Source of the DNA: Neoscytalidium dimidiatum
Taxonomy: Eukaryota > Ascomycota > Dothideomycetes > Botryosphaeriales > Botryosphaeriaceae
Length of the DNA stretch: 64,000 nucleotides
NCBI GenBank assembly: GCA_037367355.1
Contig: CM074697.1
Span: 496,001-560,000, forward strand
Direction: 5' to 3'
The notes under the pieces were generated by a model. It was not told the DNA's origin. It saw nothing but the letters and a program-made list of their open reading frames with translations, and searched no databases. This document shows positions 48,679-60,320 of the stretch, piece after piece; the stretch's first letter is position 1; every line of letters starts with the position of its first letter. A program made the position numbers and the translations under genes.

Positions 48679-49409
48679 ACGCGCGGATAGAGGGATTGGA
48701 CTCGGAAGGCTAATGATATCCCACTCATTTGTATTTCACGGCTCAGGAAAGGGAGGGGATTGTTTCTCTAGTTTCCTTGAAGGAGCTTCTCGGAGAGACG
48801 GGAAAAAGTTTTGGGCTCGCTCGAGGCTCGGCAGGCGGATACATTGCAACGGCGTTTAGTCTACGAGCATCACGTACGGGAGGTGAAACAGGTGGCCCTC
48901 CTTGATAGCTCAGTTCTGGGGATGTATGGACGATTATCACGGCACGGGTTAGCATGGCGTTTGCATCAGACATGACGACGGCATCTTCGGGAACGGGTTT
49001 CTGTCGATATACTAAAAAGCTTCTGTACTATTCCCTACTGCTTCCCGAATGTTTGGCATATTGTCGCCGGGGCAGACTCCGCCAACCGGATGTGACGTCG
49101 CGTATTTGTGGCTTGGAGGGAGCGAACGTCACATGAATTGGGGTTTGCTGATCGTTGCCCCAGTGTGGCTTTGCGCGGGACAGTGAGAAAATCGTCGTCA
49201 TGGGCAAGGGTCCCGCCGCTTGCTGGCGCTGCCGCCTTTCCGTACGGCCTTCAGCACAACAACATTTGTCCTCCAGCTGCCACCGCCCGACGCCCGAGTC
49301 TTCCCATTTGATACAGCGACGCAAACCCTCCCTCTCCGCGACAGACTCTTCATTGCTACGCATCCCACCACCTCTTAAAACCCCCCCACATCGCTCGACA
49401 CCAGCCAAA
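48679..49409. other. Intergenic, DnaJ promoter
   Basis: No gene seen. The bases before 49410 are rich in C runs (AAAACCCCCCC), as common in fungal promoters and leaders. Confidence 0.45.
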
Positions 49410-51201
49410 ATGGTTGTCGACACGAGCTACTACGACGCCCTGCAGGTGCCGCCCACCGCGTCCGAGATCGAAATCAAGAAGGCCTACCGCAAGCTCGCGA
49501 TCAAGCTGCACCCTGGTACGAAAGCGACCGCGCACTCCTCGCCCCGATCGTTCCCCGGCCGAAAGCACTCACCCGGACTGGCGGGGCTAACATTTTTCTC
49601 TTCTCTCGCCCTGCAGACAAGAACCCCGACGACGAGTCCGCGCACGAGAAGTTCCAGGCGGTAAGGAAAAAAACGCTCTCAACCTCGCGCGACTTTCCTT
49701 TTATTTTTCAACCGAGATCTTATTCTGACGTGGGGCGCAATAATGACAGATCGGCGAGGCGTACCAAGTCCTCAGCGACAAGGAGCTGCGGAAACAGTAT
49801 GACATGCACGGCAAGGAGGGCGCGGTGCCGCACAGCGGCTTCGGTACGGACAACACCCCCCATACAAACACAGGCACATAGCAAGCGGAAAGAAAGAGGT
49901 TTTTGTTTGCTGACGAGGAAATTTCCCGCTCAACAGAGGACCCGGCCGAGTTCTTCAGCATGATCTTCGGCGGCGAGGCGTTCGTGGACTGGATCGGCGA
50001 GATCTCGCTGATGAAGGACCTCACGCACACCATGGACATCACTATGAAGGAGATGGAGGAGGAAGAGGCCGCCGCCCGGGCCGCGGCCGCCGCGGAGGCG
50101 GCCGGTGAGAAGGCGGACGCCGGCGCTGCGGGCACCACGCCCGCCGCCGCTGCGGATACCACGGCTGGAGCGGCGCCCGCTGCTGCTGCTGCTCCTCCTG
50201 CAGCCGAGAAGCCTTCCGTCGTCGAGGAGGAGAAGACCGCTGCTCCCGCTGCCGCTGCCGCTGCCCCCGCCGGCGCCGATGCCACGCCGAGCCCGTCCGT
50301 CTCGGGGACCAGCACGCCGCGCCCGAAGGGGGTGCCGACGCGGCTGGCGCTGATGGACCGCAGCGAGGAGGAGGCGCGGATGGACGCGGCGGGCGTGTCG
50401 GAGAAGGAGAAGGAGCTGCGGGCGAAGGAGAAGAAGAAGGGAGGGCTGACGAAGGAGCAGCGCGAGGAGCTGGCGGCGTACGAGATGGAGCGCAAGAAGG
50501 TGCGGGACGAGCGGGTGGCGACGCTGGCGGAGAAGCTGGTGCGGCGCATCAGCGTGTGGACGGAGAGCGACAAGGGCGCGGACGTGACGGCGTCGTTCAA
50601 GGAGCAGATGAAGCTCGAGGTCGAGAACCTGAAGATGGAGAGCTTCGGCCTGGAGATCCTGCACGCCATCGGCCAGGTGTACACCAGCAAGGGCACCAAC
50701 TTCCTCAAGAGCCAGAAGTTCCTGGGCATCGGCGGCTTCTTCGGCCGGCTGAAGGACAAGGGCCAGCTGGCCAAGGAGACGTGGGGCACCATCTCGACGG
50801 CCATCGACGCGCAGATGAGCATGGAGGCCATGGCCAAGGCCGAGGAGGCCGGCGGCGAGGAGTGGACGGACGAGAAGAAGGCCGAGTACGAGAAGCTGGT
50901 CACCGGCAAGATCCTGGCCGCCGCCTGGCGCGGCTCCAAGTTCGAGATCCAGAGCGTCCTGCGCGACGTCTGCGACAAGGTGCTCGGCGACAAGAGCGTC
51001 AAGCTGGAGAAGAGGATCGAGCGCGCTCAGGCCCTGGTCATCATCGGCGAGCTGTTCGCAAAGGCGGAGCGCGATCCTGAGGAGGAGGGCGACTTCATGG
51101 CGTTCGAGCAGTTGATGGCGGAGGCGGCGGCGAAGAAGGAGCACAAGCACGACAAGAAGAAGAAGGAAAAGAAGGAGAAGGAGCAGTCGGCTGCTGCTTA
51201 G
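49410..51201 (+). CDS. Type II/III J-protein with DnaJ-X domain (Caj1/Djp1-like)
   Basis: Exons 49410-49515, 49617-49660, 49750-49843 and 49937-51201; 502 residues. The J domain (about 4-70) has [21 protein letters not shown] and an intact HPD that spans intron 1 (KLHP|D), so it should stimulate Hsp70. After the [14 protein letters not shown] segment comes a long Ala/Pro/Glu-rich linker (about 115-215), then the DnaJ-X domain (about 240-440) with [27 protein letters not shown] and [15 protein letters not shown]. The tail is Lys/Glu-rich and ends QSAAA. Yeast relatives act in protein quality control and peroxisomal import; the exact role here is an inference. Confidence 0.93.
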
Positions 51202-53002
51202 ATGCCGGAAGAAGTTGCGTGAGGGACGGGGGGAGAGAAGGGTTTGGATGAATGGGAGGGAGGGAGGAGTGTTTTCTGATTATACCTTAGCGCGCTGCAC
51301 AAAGAGAAAAGAGGGGCCACTTCTGTATTGTTCTATTTATTGCTCTCTCCTTTGAGATTCATCACGGTTTTTGGGTTCGCGCGTAATGAGTGGAAGGACT
51401 CATTGTAGATAGACTTATCATTGCACGTCTACGCTCCTCGTTTATGAAATGGAGTTCGAGAGGTATTTTGGCGTAAGGATCCAAATGGATTTGACACACC
51501 GGCTTCGTGGTCAATAAGTGAAAGCATGTTTCCAGCTACTCTGACCAAGGTAGAATGTGTACGTGACATGGTCGTTCAAGATTTTTTTTTTCTTTTTTTT
51601 GGGGGGGTGGGGTGGGGGAATGTGCTATATTGCGACTGAGTTCGTGACCACAGCGCCTCTTCGGCTACGCAGTGACAGTTAGCAACGTAATAAGTATTTC
51701 TCACGTGAGAAATGCATAATACATAGAACTGAGTCGAAGACCCGCCAGCGTATGTGCGCTGCTACGAGAAAGAACACATTGCGTGCCCTAAAAGATTCTG
51801 AACTCACTCAAGGTGCGCTGTATTTCCCGCTTCATTTCCCTTTTCCTATTTAGGACAAATGTTCCTATCTCCTTCCCTTAGTTTCTTGTGGCGAAGGCGG
51901 AATCCTTTGCCACTTTCCGTTCATCAACTGCCTCCTACGACCAAAGTTTAACTTTGTCGCTTATATTTTCCTCTTTCGTGTCATGTAGCATTGGAAGATA
52001 TAACAGGGGCCGTACTGCAAAAGAATTTTATTAACGCTATTCCTTTCTTCATCTGAAAGTGTTGTAGCCTGACTTTGTTATCCCATAAGGATGGGCACTC
52101 ATCGCAATAGTACGCAACTTTCGGAGCACACAGTAGAGAGCCGTCTCGAGTCGACGGCCGAGATCATAACGGCACGTTACGGAGAGGGGCAAAACACGAG
52201 TAAAATTTGCTAATATTGTAGTAAGGCTTGCATTCTTCGTCGAAAGTGCAGCATAACTACCCTGCGCCTCATGATTTCCGATAATCATTCAGTCTACACT
52301 CTACTGTCCCTACGAAGCATTTCCTAACAGAACATTAGAGCGCTGCTATACGCTGACGGTCTCTTCACCAAGTCTTGTAGTATGAACACTTTTCGCCATC
52401 ATAAAGAGACGCCTTTTAGGCACGGGTCAATCTCATCCGTATGAGTGCCAATCCAGCAGGCTTTTACGTTGTCCTGCCATGAGATTTCCATGCAAGGCGA
52501 CCGTTTCTTGACAGCCCCGCGTAGAACATGTCGACTTTAACAACCGTACGAGGACAAACAGAAGTCTCCTCATTTCGATGACAAAATCGCAAAGGAGTAT
52601 GCACTCACTTACCAGTTAAGCAACGGTCATGTCATTAGAGCAAAGGAAAACAAGAAAAGAGAATATACAACGAGAGATCCACAAACCTTGTCGACGCCAT
52701 TCGGTCGACGCCATCTCCACAAATTAAGCCGATCACAACGCACGAGCTTGCAATTTTCCAGACGGCCACCCGGAACAACAACAAAGGAAAAAGAAAGAAA
52801 CAAAAAGAAATGGGAAAAGATCCAGGACAGCCACCCAATTTGCCTTCCGCATCCCGCTTACTTTCATAAAACACCAATCTGCCCAGGACACATCCCCGAA
52901 ACGTATCCTACACCTATTACAAGAAGACAATCTCGGCATCAAGCCTATATCCGAACCACCACACATCACCACTGACCCCGTGCCCCCGCACCACAGCACG
53001 TC
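51202..53002. other. Intergenic, 1.8 kb
   Basis: Between two convergent genes (DnaJ plus, MYND minus). T-run followed by a G-run near 51583-51620. Short frames only; no RNA gene recognised. Confidence 0.45.
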
Positions 53003-55267
53003 TCAGCTCAGCCTAACCCAAGCACCTCCACCCTCGCCCTCAGCCTTCCCCCCTTCCTCCACCTCCTCCCCATCAACACCCACCTTCCCCATCCACTCGC
53101 CCGGCCCGATCGTCCCCACGACGCTCCCCCGCTCCCTCCGCCCCTCCAGCGCCTCCTCGAACAACGGCTGACACCGCCCAACCACGTACTCGACCAAGGC
53201 CCGGCAGAGGCCCTCGTCCAAATCGCGGCCGTCGGCCCTGACCGCGACGACGCTGCCGACGTCGCGCTGCCAGGCCGGGGGCGCGAAGCCCCAGAACGGG
53301 TGGGCCAGGTCCTCCCACTCGACGAACAGCTGGCTGACCTCGGGGTTGTCGCCGGCGGCCGGCGGCAGGATGTCGGCCACGGCGGGCGCCGGGTCCGACG
53401 ACGCGACGTAGCCCGACGGCGTGGGCGGCGGCTGCGTCGACGACGGGTCGCGCCAGCAGCGCAGCGGCAGCCCCGCCAGGCGCGACAGCGGCGCGATGGG
53501 CGCGGCCAGGGCCGCGTGCGACGGCGGCAGCTCCACCGGCGCGTACTTTTTGCCGGACGCGAGCGCGTCCGCGACGCAGGCGATGCGGATGCCGCGGGTG
53601 TAGGGGTCGGAGGCGAGGGCGGGCGGGGCGTCGAGGGGGCTGAGGGGCGTGGAGGTTGTTGGGGTGAGGGCGGCGGTGGTGTCGAGTTTGGAGTCTTTGC
53701 GGTCCCAGAGGGCGGGGCGGGTGGCGGTGGTGGTGAAGGAGGAGGAGGAGGCGGAAGGGGCGGAGGTGGATGGGGGCGGGACGGGGCCGGGCGTGAGGCC
53801 GACGGCGAGCTTGTCGCGGAGGAGCGAGCGCACCTGGTCGCGCTGGTCGCGGACGAGGTCGAGGGTGGATTGGAAGAGCTCGGGGGTGAGCATGTCCATG
53901 ATGGTCTCCTTCGGCACGGCTCCCACCAACGCGCTCTCCAGCAGCGGCGCCACCACGACCTGGCAGAAGCCGCACAGCGCCTCGGCTTGCTCGACGGTGA
54001 GGTCCTCACCGTCGTCACGCATCAGCACGATGCTACCGACCTGGTATCCCCAGTACAGCCGCGACAGCGAGAACCCCCAGTGCGGGCTGCGTGGGTCCAT
54101 CTCCGTGAAGAGATACGCCGCCGCCGGGTTGTCGTATGACTCCGGCGTGTTGTCGCTGTCCGGGTAGCGCGGCTGGCGCTTCCCGCGGACGGGGAAGTCG
54201 ATGAGCTTGGAGATGGGCGAGATGGGCGACGCCTGGAAGCCGTCTTCGAAGAAGGGGTGGCCACCCGGCATCTCGACCATCGTGAATTTGCCCCTGTCCG
54301 GGTGCAGGTCGCCGACGCAGTTGACCCGCACCGACTTTAGCCGCCGCTTCGTCAGTGTGCTGTTGAGCAGCTTGGGGGCGCTCAGCGCCTGCATCTGCTT
54401 GATGTCGCGGATCCACTCGATCATCTCGTCGTGCGTAGGCTCGCGAGGGTGAAGGATCCTGTGCTCGATGTCGGCCTGCTGGCGCTGCAGCTCGTCCAGC
54501 TTCACCCGCCATGCCGGCTTCTCGGCGTCATCCAGCCGCCCGGTCTCCTGCTGGTCATCTGCCCGGACCGTTGTCCCTTTCCCCTTACCCGGCTCGTCCT
54601 CGCCGCAGTTCCCCATCAGCGTGTCCACGTCGGCGATGGTGTACCCGGAGTTCTCGAACTGCGGATTGCGGTAGAAGACGAGGTAGTCGATGATGTCTCG
54701 GAAGTCTTGTAGGGTGATGTCCTCGTAGGACATCGGCTCATACCCCTTCTCCTTCTTGCACATGAACACCAGCGGACCACACCAGTCATGCACGGCTTTT
54801 CCCTTAGTCACCTCGATCACTGCCTGGTTCCTGAGGGAGCCGTCATTCACGAAGCTGTCCCGAAAGGAGAGCTCGATTGTGTGGTCTAGATCCCGCTTGC
54901 GCGGCACGTTGCGCTGGAAGGGGATCCTGGTGATACCTGAGTAAGTGGCCGTCGAGCCTGCATCCGGCCGGCTCAGCTGCAACAACGTGTCGACGCCGTC
55001 GTTGAGCTCGTAGGTGCCAAAGTCCGGGTGGTTCTCCACCTTGATGCAGTGCACCCACTCCAGCTGCGGGGCCCTGGCTTCGGGCCGCAGAACGATGGCC
55101 CGTCGGTGCGAGGGGCTTGGCCTCGGAGGTTGTGCGTTCAACTGGGCGCACAGCAGTTTGTGCGAGGACCAATCTTTCTGCTGGCACTCGCGAGAGCAGT
55201 AGCTGATCGATCTGCATCGTGTGCACGCTCGGGCACCTGCGGTGTTGCAGATGGCACACGACGACAT
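53003..55267 (-). CDS. MYND zinc-finger protein with duplicated C-terminal domain
   Basis: One uninterrupted frame of 754 residues. The MYND finger is at residues 4-40 (CAIC, CTRC, YCSREC, HKLLC), giving the C-x2-C ... C-x3-C ... H-x3-C pattern used for protein contacts. Residues 70-220 form a conserved-looking region with DWCGPLVFMCKKEKGYEPM, seen in fungal MYND proteins. Residues 313-447 and 560-708 resemble each other (VRVNCVGD/IRIACVAD, PISPISKL/PIAPLSRL, HWGF/FWGF, QVGSIVLMRDDGEDL/DVGSVVAVRADGRDL, PLLESAL/PLFEEAL), an internal duplication joined by a low-complexity Ser/Thr/Pro linker. GC is very high in the second copy. Function unknown; not a SET enzyme, as no SET motif is seen. Confidence 0.85.
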   Translation of the reverse strand: MSSCAICNTAGARACTRCRSISYCSRECQQKDWSSHKLLCAQLNAQPPRPSPSHRRAIVLRPEARAPQLEWVHCIKVENHPDFGTYELNDGVDTLLQLSRPDAGSTATYSGITRIPFQRNVPRKRDLDHTIELSFRDSFVNDGSLRNQAVIEVTKGKAVHDWCGPLVFMCKKEKGYEPMSYEDITLQDFRDIIDYLVFYRNPQFENSGYTIADVDTLMGNCGEDEPGKGKGTTVRADDQQETGRLDDAEKPAWRVKLDELQRQQADIEHRILHPREPTHDEMIEWIRDIKQMQALSAPKLLNSTLTKRRLKSVRVNCVGDLHPDRGKFTMVEMPGGHPFFEDGFQASPISPISKLIDFPVRGKRQPRYPDSDNTPESYDNPAAAYLFTEMDPRSPHWGFSLSRLYWGYQVGSIVLMRDDGEDLTVEQAEALCGFCQVVVAPLLESALVGAVPKETIMDMLTPELFQSTLDLVRDQRDQVRSLLRDKLAVGLTPGPVPPPSTSAPSASSSSFTTTATRPALWDRKDSKLDTTAALTPTTSTPLSPLDAPPALASDPYTRGIRIACVADALASGKKYAPVELPPSHAALAAPIAPLSRLAGLPLRCWRDPSSTQPPPTPSGYVASSDPAPAVADILPPAAGDNPEVSQLFVEWEDLAHPFWGFAPPAWQRDVGSVVAVRADGRDLDEGLCRALVEYVVGRCQPLFEEALEGRRERGSVVGTIGPGEWMGKVGVDGEEVEEGGKAEGEGGGAWVRLS

Positions 55268-55771
55268 TTCCGGAGTAGAAGTGGAGATGTGCTGGAGAGA
55301 GGGGACGGGATGGTAAAGGTTGATGTCAGCTGGTAAATGGGCAGTGTCGCTCCCGGACGGACTTGAGGCGATCAGGCCCGACCGTAGGCGACGGCCCTGC
55401 AGCCGACTGCTGCAGCCGGCCCAAAACTGCTTCGACGGATCGGGCTATCGATATGATAGCCGTCTGGTGGGTCCCAATGGACAGGTGAGGGTAATGGAAA
55501 AGCGGACGGCCCTGGTTGGCGGTCGAAATGATCGTCGGGATGCGACCGTCTTTGGAGAAATGGTAACGGATCAGCGGGACAAGCAATTCATCGCGTGGAC
55601 GCGAGGTCACATGACAAAGTTTAAATTGAGGCACAGCCGGTCTGCGCCGGCCTAGAACACGTCGCCCGCTGCCTAAGGCTGCTTTGCTCTGCCCGACCGT
55701 GGTCAACCTGTCAATCAGATCGAAGCGTCTGGCAATTTGTGAGGTGACACGACAAATCAAACAAGGGGTAC
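55268..55771. other. Intergenic
   Basis: MYND gene promoter and the 3' flank of the DHA1 transporter. Overlapping frames on both strands have no support. Confidence 0.45.
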
Positions 55772-57571
55772 CTAATCACCACGCCTAGCACCTCCACCCT
55801 CGGTGCCTCCCTCCTTCGCTGCTCTCCGTTTCCGCCAAGCACCTCCCCAGGTCTGGAGGCAGATGATAGGCAGCCAGCTGGCCACGAAGACAATGCCAGC
55901 CATGAGTCCTCCGCTTCCACTCATGCCCAAGCTTTCGATCATATCCGGGTAAAAGAAAGGACCAATGAAACCCCACTGTTACTGTGTTAGTAGATGCTCA
56001 ATCGGATGACGCGTATAGCTTAACTTACCGTGCTTCTGATCAGATTGACGAATACACCAATGCTCGAAGATGCCTCGGGATGGCAGTCCACTGCGTAAGT
56101 GACTAGGACTGTGGTGACAATCTGATTGCCTACAGCTGCAATGGCAATTCCCACGATGGGAGTCACGTTCCAATGACCCTCTGGAGCTTGTTGTGTACGG
56201 ACACCGAACACGATGAGGCCAATAATGGTAAGGAGAAAGCCGAACCAGGAGAGCCACAGCCGATGCTCGGGCGGGGGTCTTATAGCTCCGTTAGTCTTGG
56301 CCTTTCGGTTCATCCAGATATCGCTAAGCGGACCGCCCAGCTGCTCTCCGATGACGGAGCCAATGATGATTCCGAGAAATTGCAACCCGATCTGCTGGGC
56401 GTTGAAATGGAACTTGGGTAAGAAGATTTGTGGGATCTCGACCGTCATGAAAACGCTTGCGAATCCAAACACGAGCGTATATGAGACTGTCGGGATCAGG
56501 ATCGAGGTGTACCGCGCCAGGGAAGCAGGCTGAATAAACTCATAGGGGTGTAGGGGTGTCGGATCAAGACGGCCGAAGTTTAGGTACTCCTGCTTGAATG
56601 CACTACCGGTGTGTTGGACGCCCTGTCGGATGTAGCGCGTTTCTGGTCCGAAAAAGAAGTAGCCAATGAACTGGCCGCCATTGATCTGATACGACATCAG
56701 GACCATACTTGTATTTTCAAAGAATCTTGCGAACCTACCATAGCAAAGATCCAATAGATCCAACGATACCCTACGTGGTACGCGACAAAGCCCATGAGAA
56801 ACGGACCGGTGGGAGGGCCGAGAGTCACCATCAAGCTGCCCCACGGTCAGAACGTTCCAAATAACACCAAGGGATCACTCACGTCCAGATACCCATGTAC
56901 CTGCCACGGTCCTTTTTGAAGAATGTCTCGACAACTACACCGCTGCCAATCGCCATAGCAGGGCTGATGAAGAAAGAGACAAGACAGCGACACACAGACA
57001 TGGCGGCATAGCTATGACTGACGGCGCACCCGATGTTGCACACTGCAGCGCCAATCGTCGAGATCAGCCAAACAGGGCGACGTCCATATCGGTAGGAAAT
57101 CGGTTTCCAGAAGAGAGGGGCGTAGCCAAGGACGGCGATCTGCATCGAGGTCAAGTACGACGCGCGTTGGATGGAGCAGCCAAGGTCCTCCGCGATGTCT
57201 TCGTAGGCTGGAATAATCCCAGCGGCGATGAAGGTTGTCATCATGGCGTGGAACGCGACGAGGACCAAATTGGTGTTTTTCTAACAGCAGGCTTGTAAGC
57301 TCTTTGATCGGCACGTTCATCAGGACATAATAACCTTCCATCTCGGCCAGTTATACGGGTCTGCTGGATCCGCCGAGGGCAACGGGTCCAACGTCAAAGT
57401 GCCATGCCTCTGCAGAAGATACTCGCGATGCTCCGGCGCAAGGTCTGCCCCTCCATCTTTCAGGTAGGTAGAATGATGTGCCAGAGCGTCGTCGCCAGAA
57501 TCAGATCTTGTGGGAACCTTCATGTTCTCTTGCCGCTCATCGGGGCCTTTCTCGTCCAGTGAGGCAGACAT
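55772..57571 (-). CDS. DHA1-type MFS transporter (Hol1-like)
   Basis: Exons on the minus strand: 57571-57335, 57280-56883, 56835-56739, 56685-56029 and 55975-55772, all in phase, giving 530 residues. The cytosolic N-terminus (about 75 residues, with LDPLPSADPADPYNWPRWK) leads to 12 predicted membrane segments. DHA1 hallmarks: DPYNWP before TM1, YRYGRRPVW after TM2, a LGPPTGPFLMGF antiporter-like motif in TM5, and GGPLSDIWM in the second half. A long middle loop contains FFGPETRYIR. Expected at the plasma membrane as a proton antiporter or cation/polyamine carrier; the substrate is unknown. Exon 1 uses a weak donor (GTTATT), which is the least certain junction. Confidence 0.88.
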
Positions 57572-60320
57572 GGCTGCAATATAAACACGGTCCTCTGGCT
57601 TGCAGCAGGTCGGTTGCAGGGTGGCGGACGGACAAGGAGGGGGGTTTGCAACGGTTGGATGCAGCAGAAAGTGGACACCGACAAAGGCAGAAAAGAGAAG
57701 CGACGTCGAGTCTAGACGGCGGGACGAAAAGGGGAGTGATTAAGAAAGCAAGATAACCATAGATGGCGGGCGCACGGCATCCCCACAGCGCCGGGGCTTA
57801 CCCCGGACGGATTATTCAATCACGAATGTTGAGGGTGCGCACATGCCGCAGCTGGTATCCGCACTGAAGTTCGCCATAGTGCTGTTGCTGCAGGGAGGCG
57901 GCCTTGGCCGTCGCAGCGGCATTGGAGTGGGTCGAAGAGTGTTTCCTGCAGCGTCGCTCCTTGTCAGAGATGACGACTGAGCGTGGCGGCACTAGCAAAG
58001 ACAAGCTCTGTGAATGGCTTGAGGAGCGACGGGCCGAGACAGCTTGTCTGTGGACCAAGCTTTGCGGCGAATCTTTCCCTGATGCAGACACAGGCCCGGA
58101 AATGGCGAGCAGGCGCGGCGGACAGCAGGCGGCAGGGATAATGGGTGGCTTTAGCGGGGAAGCTGGGGTTTGGGGCAATGATGAGTGCCGGTGATCGTAG
58201 CCGGCGAGCGGCAGGCGGGTGGAAAAAGGTTGACCCACGGGGTTAGCCGGCACATGTCGTTTTGGAGGATGCAGAGAGGATGCGGTGCCGGACGAGTACA
58301 GTAGAGGGATAGGATGACGAATACCCAGGTGATTTCTGGCAGTGGTTGTCGCTGCAGGAAGAGCCGACGTTGGAAAAGGCAGCTCTCCGGATTTTCCGAT
58401 GCAGTGGCGGCCGAGGAACGAGCCGTGGCTGCCTCGTGGGGGAGCCCACTTTCTATTCTCTTTGCTTGTCGGCCCCGAGGCCTCTGTCTGCCTTTCTCTG
58501 CCGGCGATAATTGCAACCAGCTCTTCTCCGCAGCCTCACTCCGTCGTCCGCCCCGACGCATGCCCCTGGCCTGCGTCTTTAAAAGCTGCGACCGCACCCA
58601 CTGGCTCTTGTCACTGACCCAGTCCAGCGGGACGGCATCAACAAAACGCGCACGCCTTCGCTCACCGTCGCGGAAAAGAGGAGCTGTGGAGCTTTGCCTG
58701 TCTAGGCTGGGACAACAAGGAGATGGCTGTGTTAGGTTCGCTCGAACGCCCCACACCCTCGCTACGACCTTGACTTCCAGAGGCCCACTTTACTTGGTTG
58801 CTGCGCAGATGCGGCAGGTCCCTTTTCGGCTACTTGGATTCTACCTCGATAAGGCCTCCGACTCCTGGCTCTTCCGGTACCAACCACGCCAAATTGCCAG
58901 ACTTCAGCCGTGGCAGAATACCAAGTGGATCGATCCCCTGCGCCCAAGTGCCGATTGCCCGGAGCCCTGTGCTGCCAACGGAATCAGTCCGAGCTTGCCC
59001 AAGACATGCCCCAACGAAAGTCGACCTGCGTGTCATCGCGGAGCGGCAGTAGTGTCCAGACATACCACCGAGATACCTTCTCCCTTCAGCGACTGACGAG
59101 TTCCCGAATTGCCGCACTGTGTTGCGTGCAGTTGAGTTGAGAAATCATCTTATTATAATCGCTATCTTGGTTCCAAGGACATGGAATCTGGAGCTTTAGC
59201 ATTAGGCGATACCATGAAGCACGATTGCAGCAACTTCTGGCAACCAGAAGGACATGATGCAATGGCACAACTATCATTACTAATCTGGTGCGCCGCACTG
59301 GAGACTTCGGCCACATTCGCCCTTGCAGAGCCAGGAAATGGTAATGTATCCCGTTCATTTGTATCATCGTTTCGACGCTCTCCGAACGAACTAGAACCCC
59401 TCGGCCTGCAATTTCTTGTTGAACGGGTGGTTTCCCACAGGTCAAGCCGGGACTGGCCATAAAGTGCTGAGCCTCCACTTTTAATCACTGGTAGGCTTGC
59501 GGCACTACCCCGTGGGCCTCCGGAAAGGCTCTATCGCAACACATTCGGAGCTGATAGCAGAACCTGCGGCTCAATGATGTTTAAATTGCCAGCCATGTGG
59601 TCTTGTGCCGATAGCAGTCTTCACGACCAGTTCGACCCAAGCTCTTGTCTGTCTGCGCGTCGAAATCGAGCTCGAGGAAATAATCTCAGTGTCACCCTCG
59701 ATGGAAAACAGTGGAATGAAGGGATACCACCAGATTACCCTTGTGATCTTCTGCCTAAATAAGCCCTCCCGAACGCCTATCGTGAATATGGGGCCAAGGT
59801 CCGCGTCGTGGACTTATCATAGGCTGGTTGCCACTCAAAGATGGCTGACGGCAACATCACTGACACCTATAGATCCCGAAGAAGGTAAGGTGCACTAAAC
59901 ATTCATCACTCGACCACCGTATGTGGACATTCACTGCTTCAGTTCTCACCTGATCGGGAATTTCGCGATGGCGCCATTGAATACTTCCTGCGCAAGCAAG
60001 AGCTACACGGGAAGCGCACCGGATTCACAGTAGTCAGTGATCTTAGTCCAGGTCCTGCTAGGGAATATAGAGACAGTTGAGCTGCTTGTGAGTATATAAA
60101 GAGGTGAGCCTGCAGCATACAATTCTCACTACTCCTTACCAGCCTCCTTCTGGGTGCAAAAATCTACTAGGCTGTTCCTCTCTATAAGTAATCTGACCAT
60201 GGGAACTCACTGCTACAGATAAAGATCATTGTAAAGTCTTGCCATTATACATGAATCACCCCTTGCTGCAGCTGACTCCGCTAGCAGGAATATTGCGTTT
60301 CTCTCACCCGCCAGTCTCAC
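57572..60320. other. Large intergenic region, 2.7 kb
   Basis: The two neighbouring genes diverge from here. Open frames such as 58314-59096 (260 codons) overlap others on the opposite strand, are rich in Arg/Ser/Pro, and show no domain or splice support, so they are not called. It may hold regulatory DNA or a non-coding RNA I cannot recognise. Confidence 0.45.
60093..60100 (+). promoter_or_regulatory. TATA-like box
   Basis: TATATAAA lies about 220 bases before the ATG at 60321 and could serve the secreted protein gene with a long leader. No other core element recognised. Confidence 0.3.

Noticed and set aside
49930..51150. Minus-strand frames opposite the DnaJ gene
   Set aside because: They are shadows of a GC-rich gene with strong codon bias; the plus frame has clear J and DnaJ-X motifs.
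58314..59096. Plus-strand frame of 260 codons
   Set aside because: Arg/Ser/Pro-rich with competing frames on the other strand, no splice or domain support.
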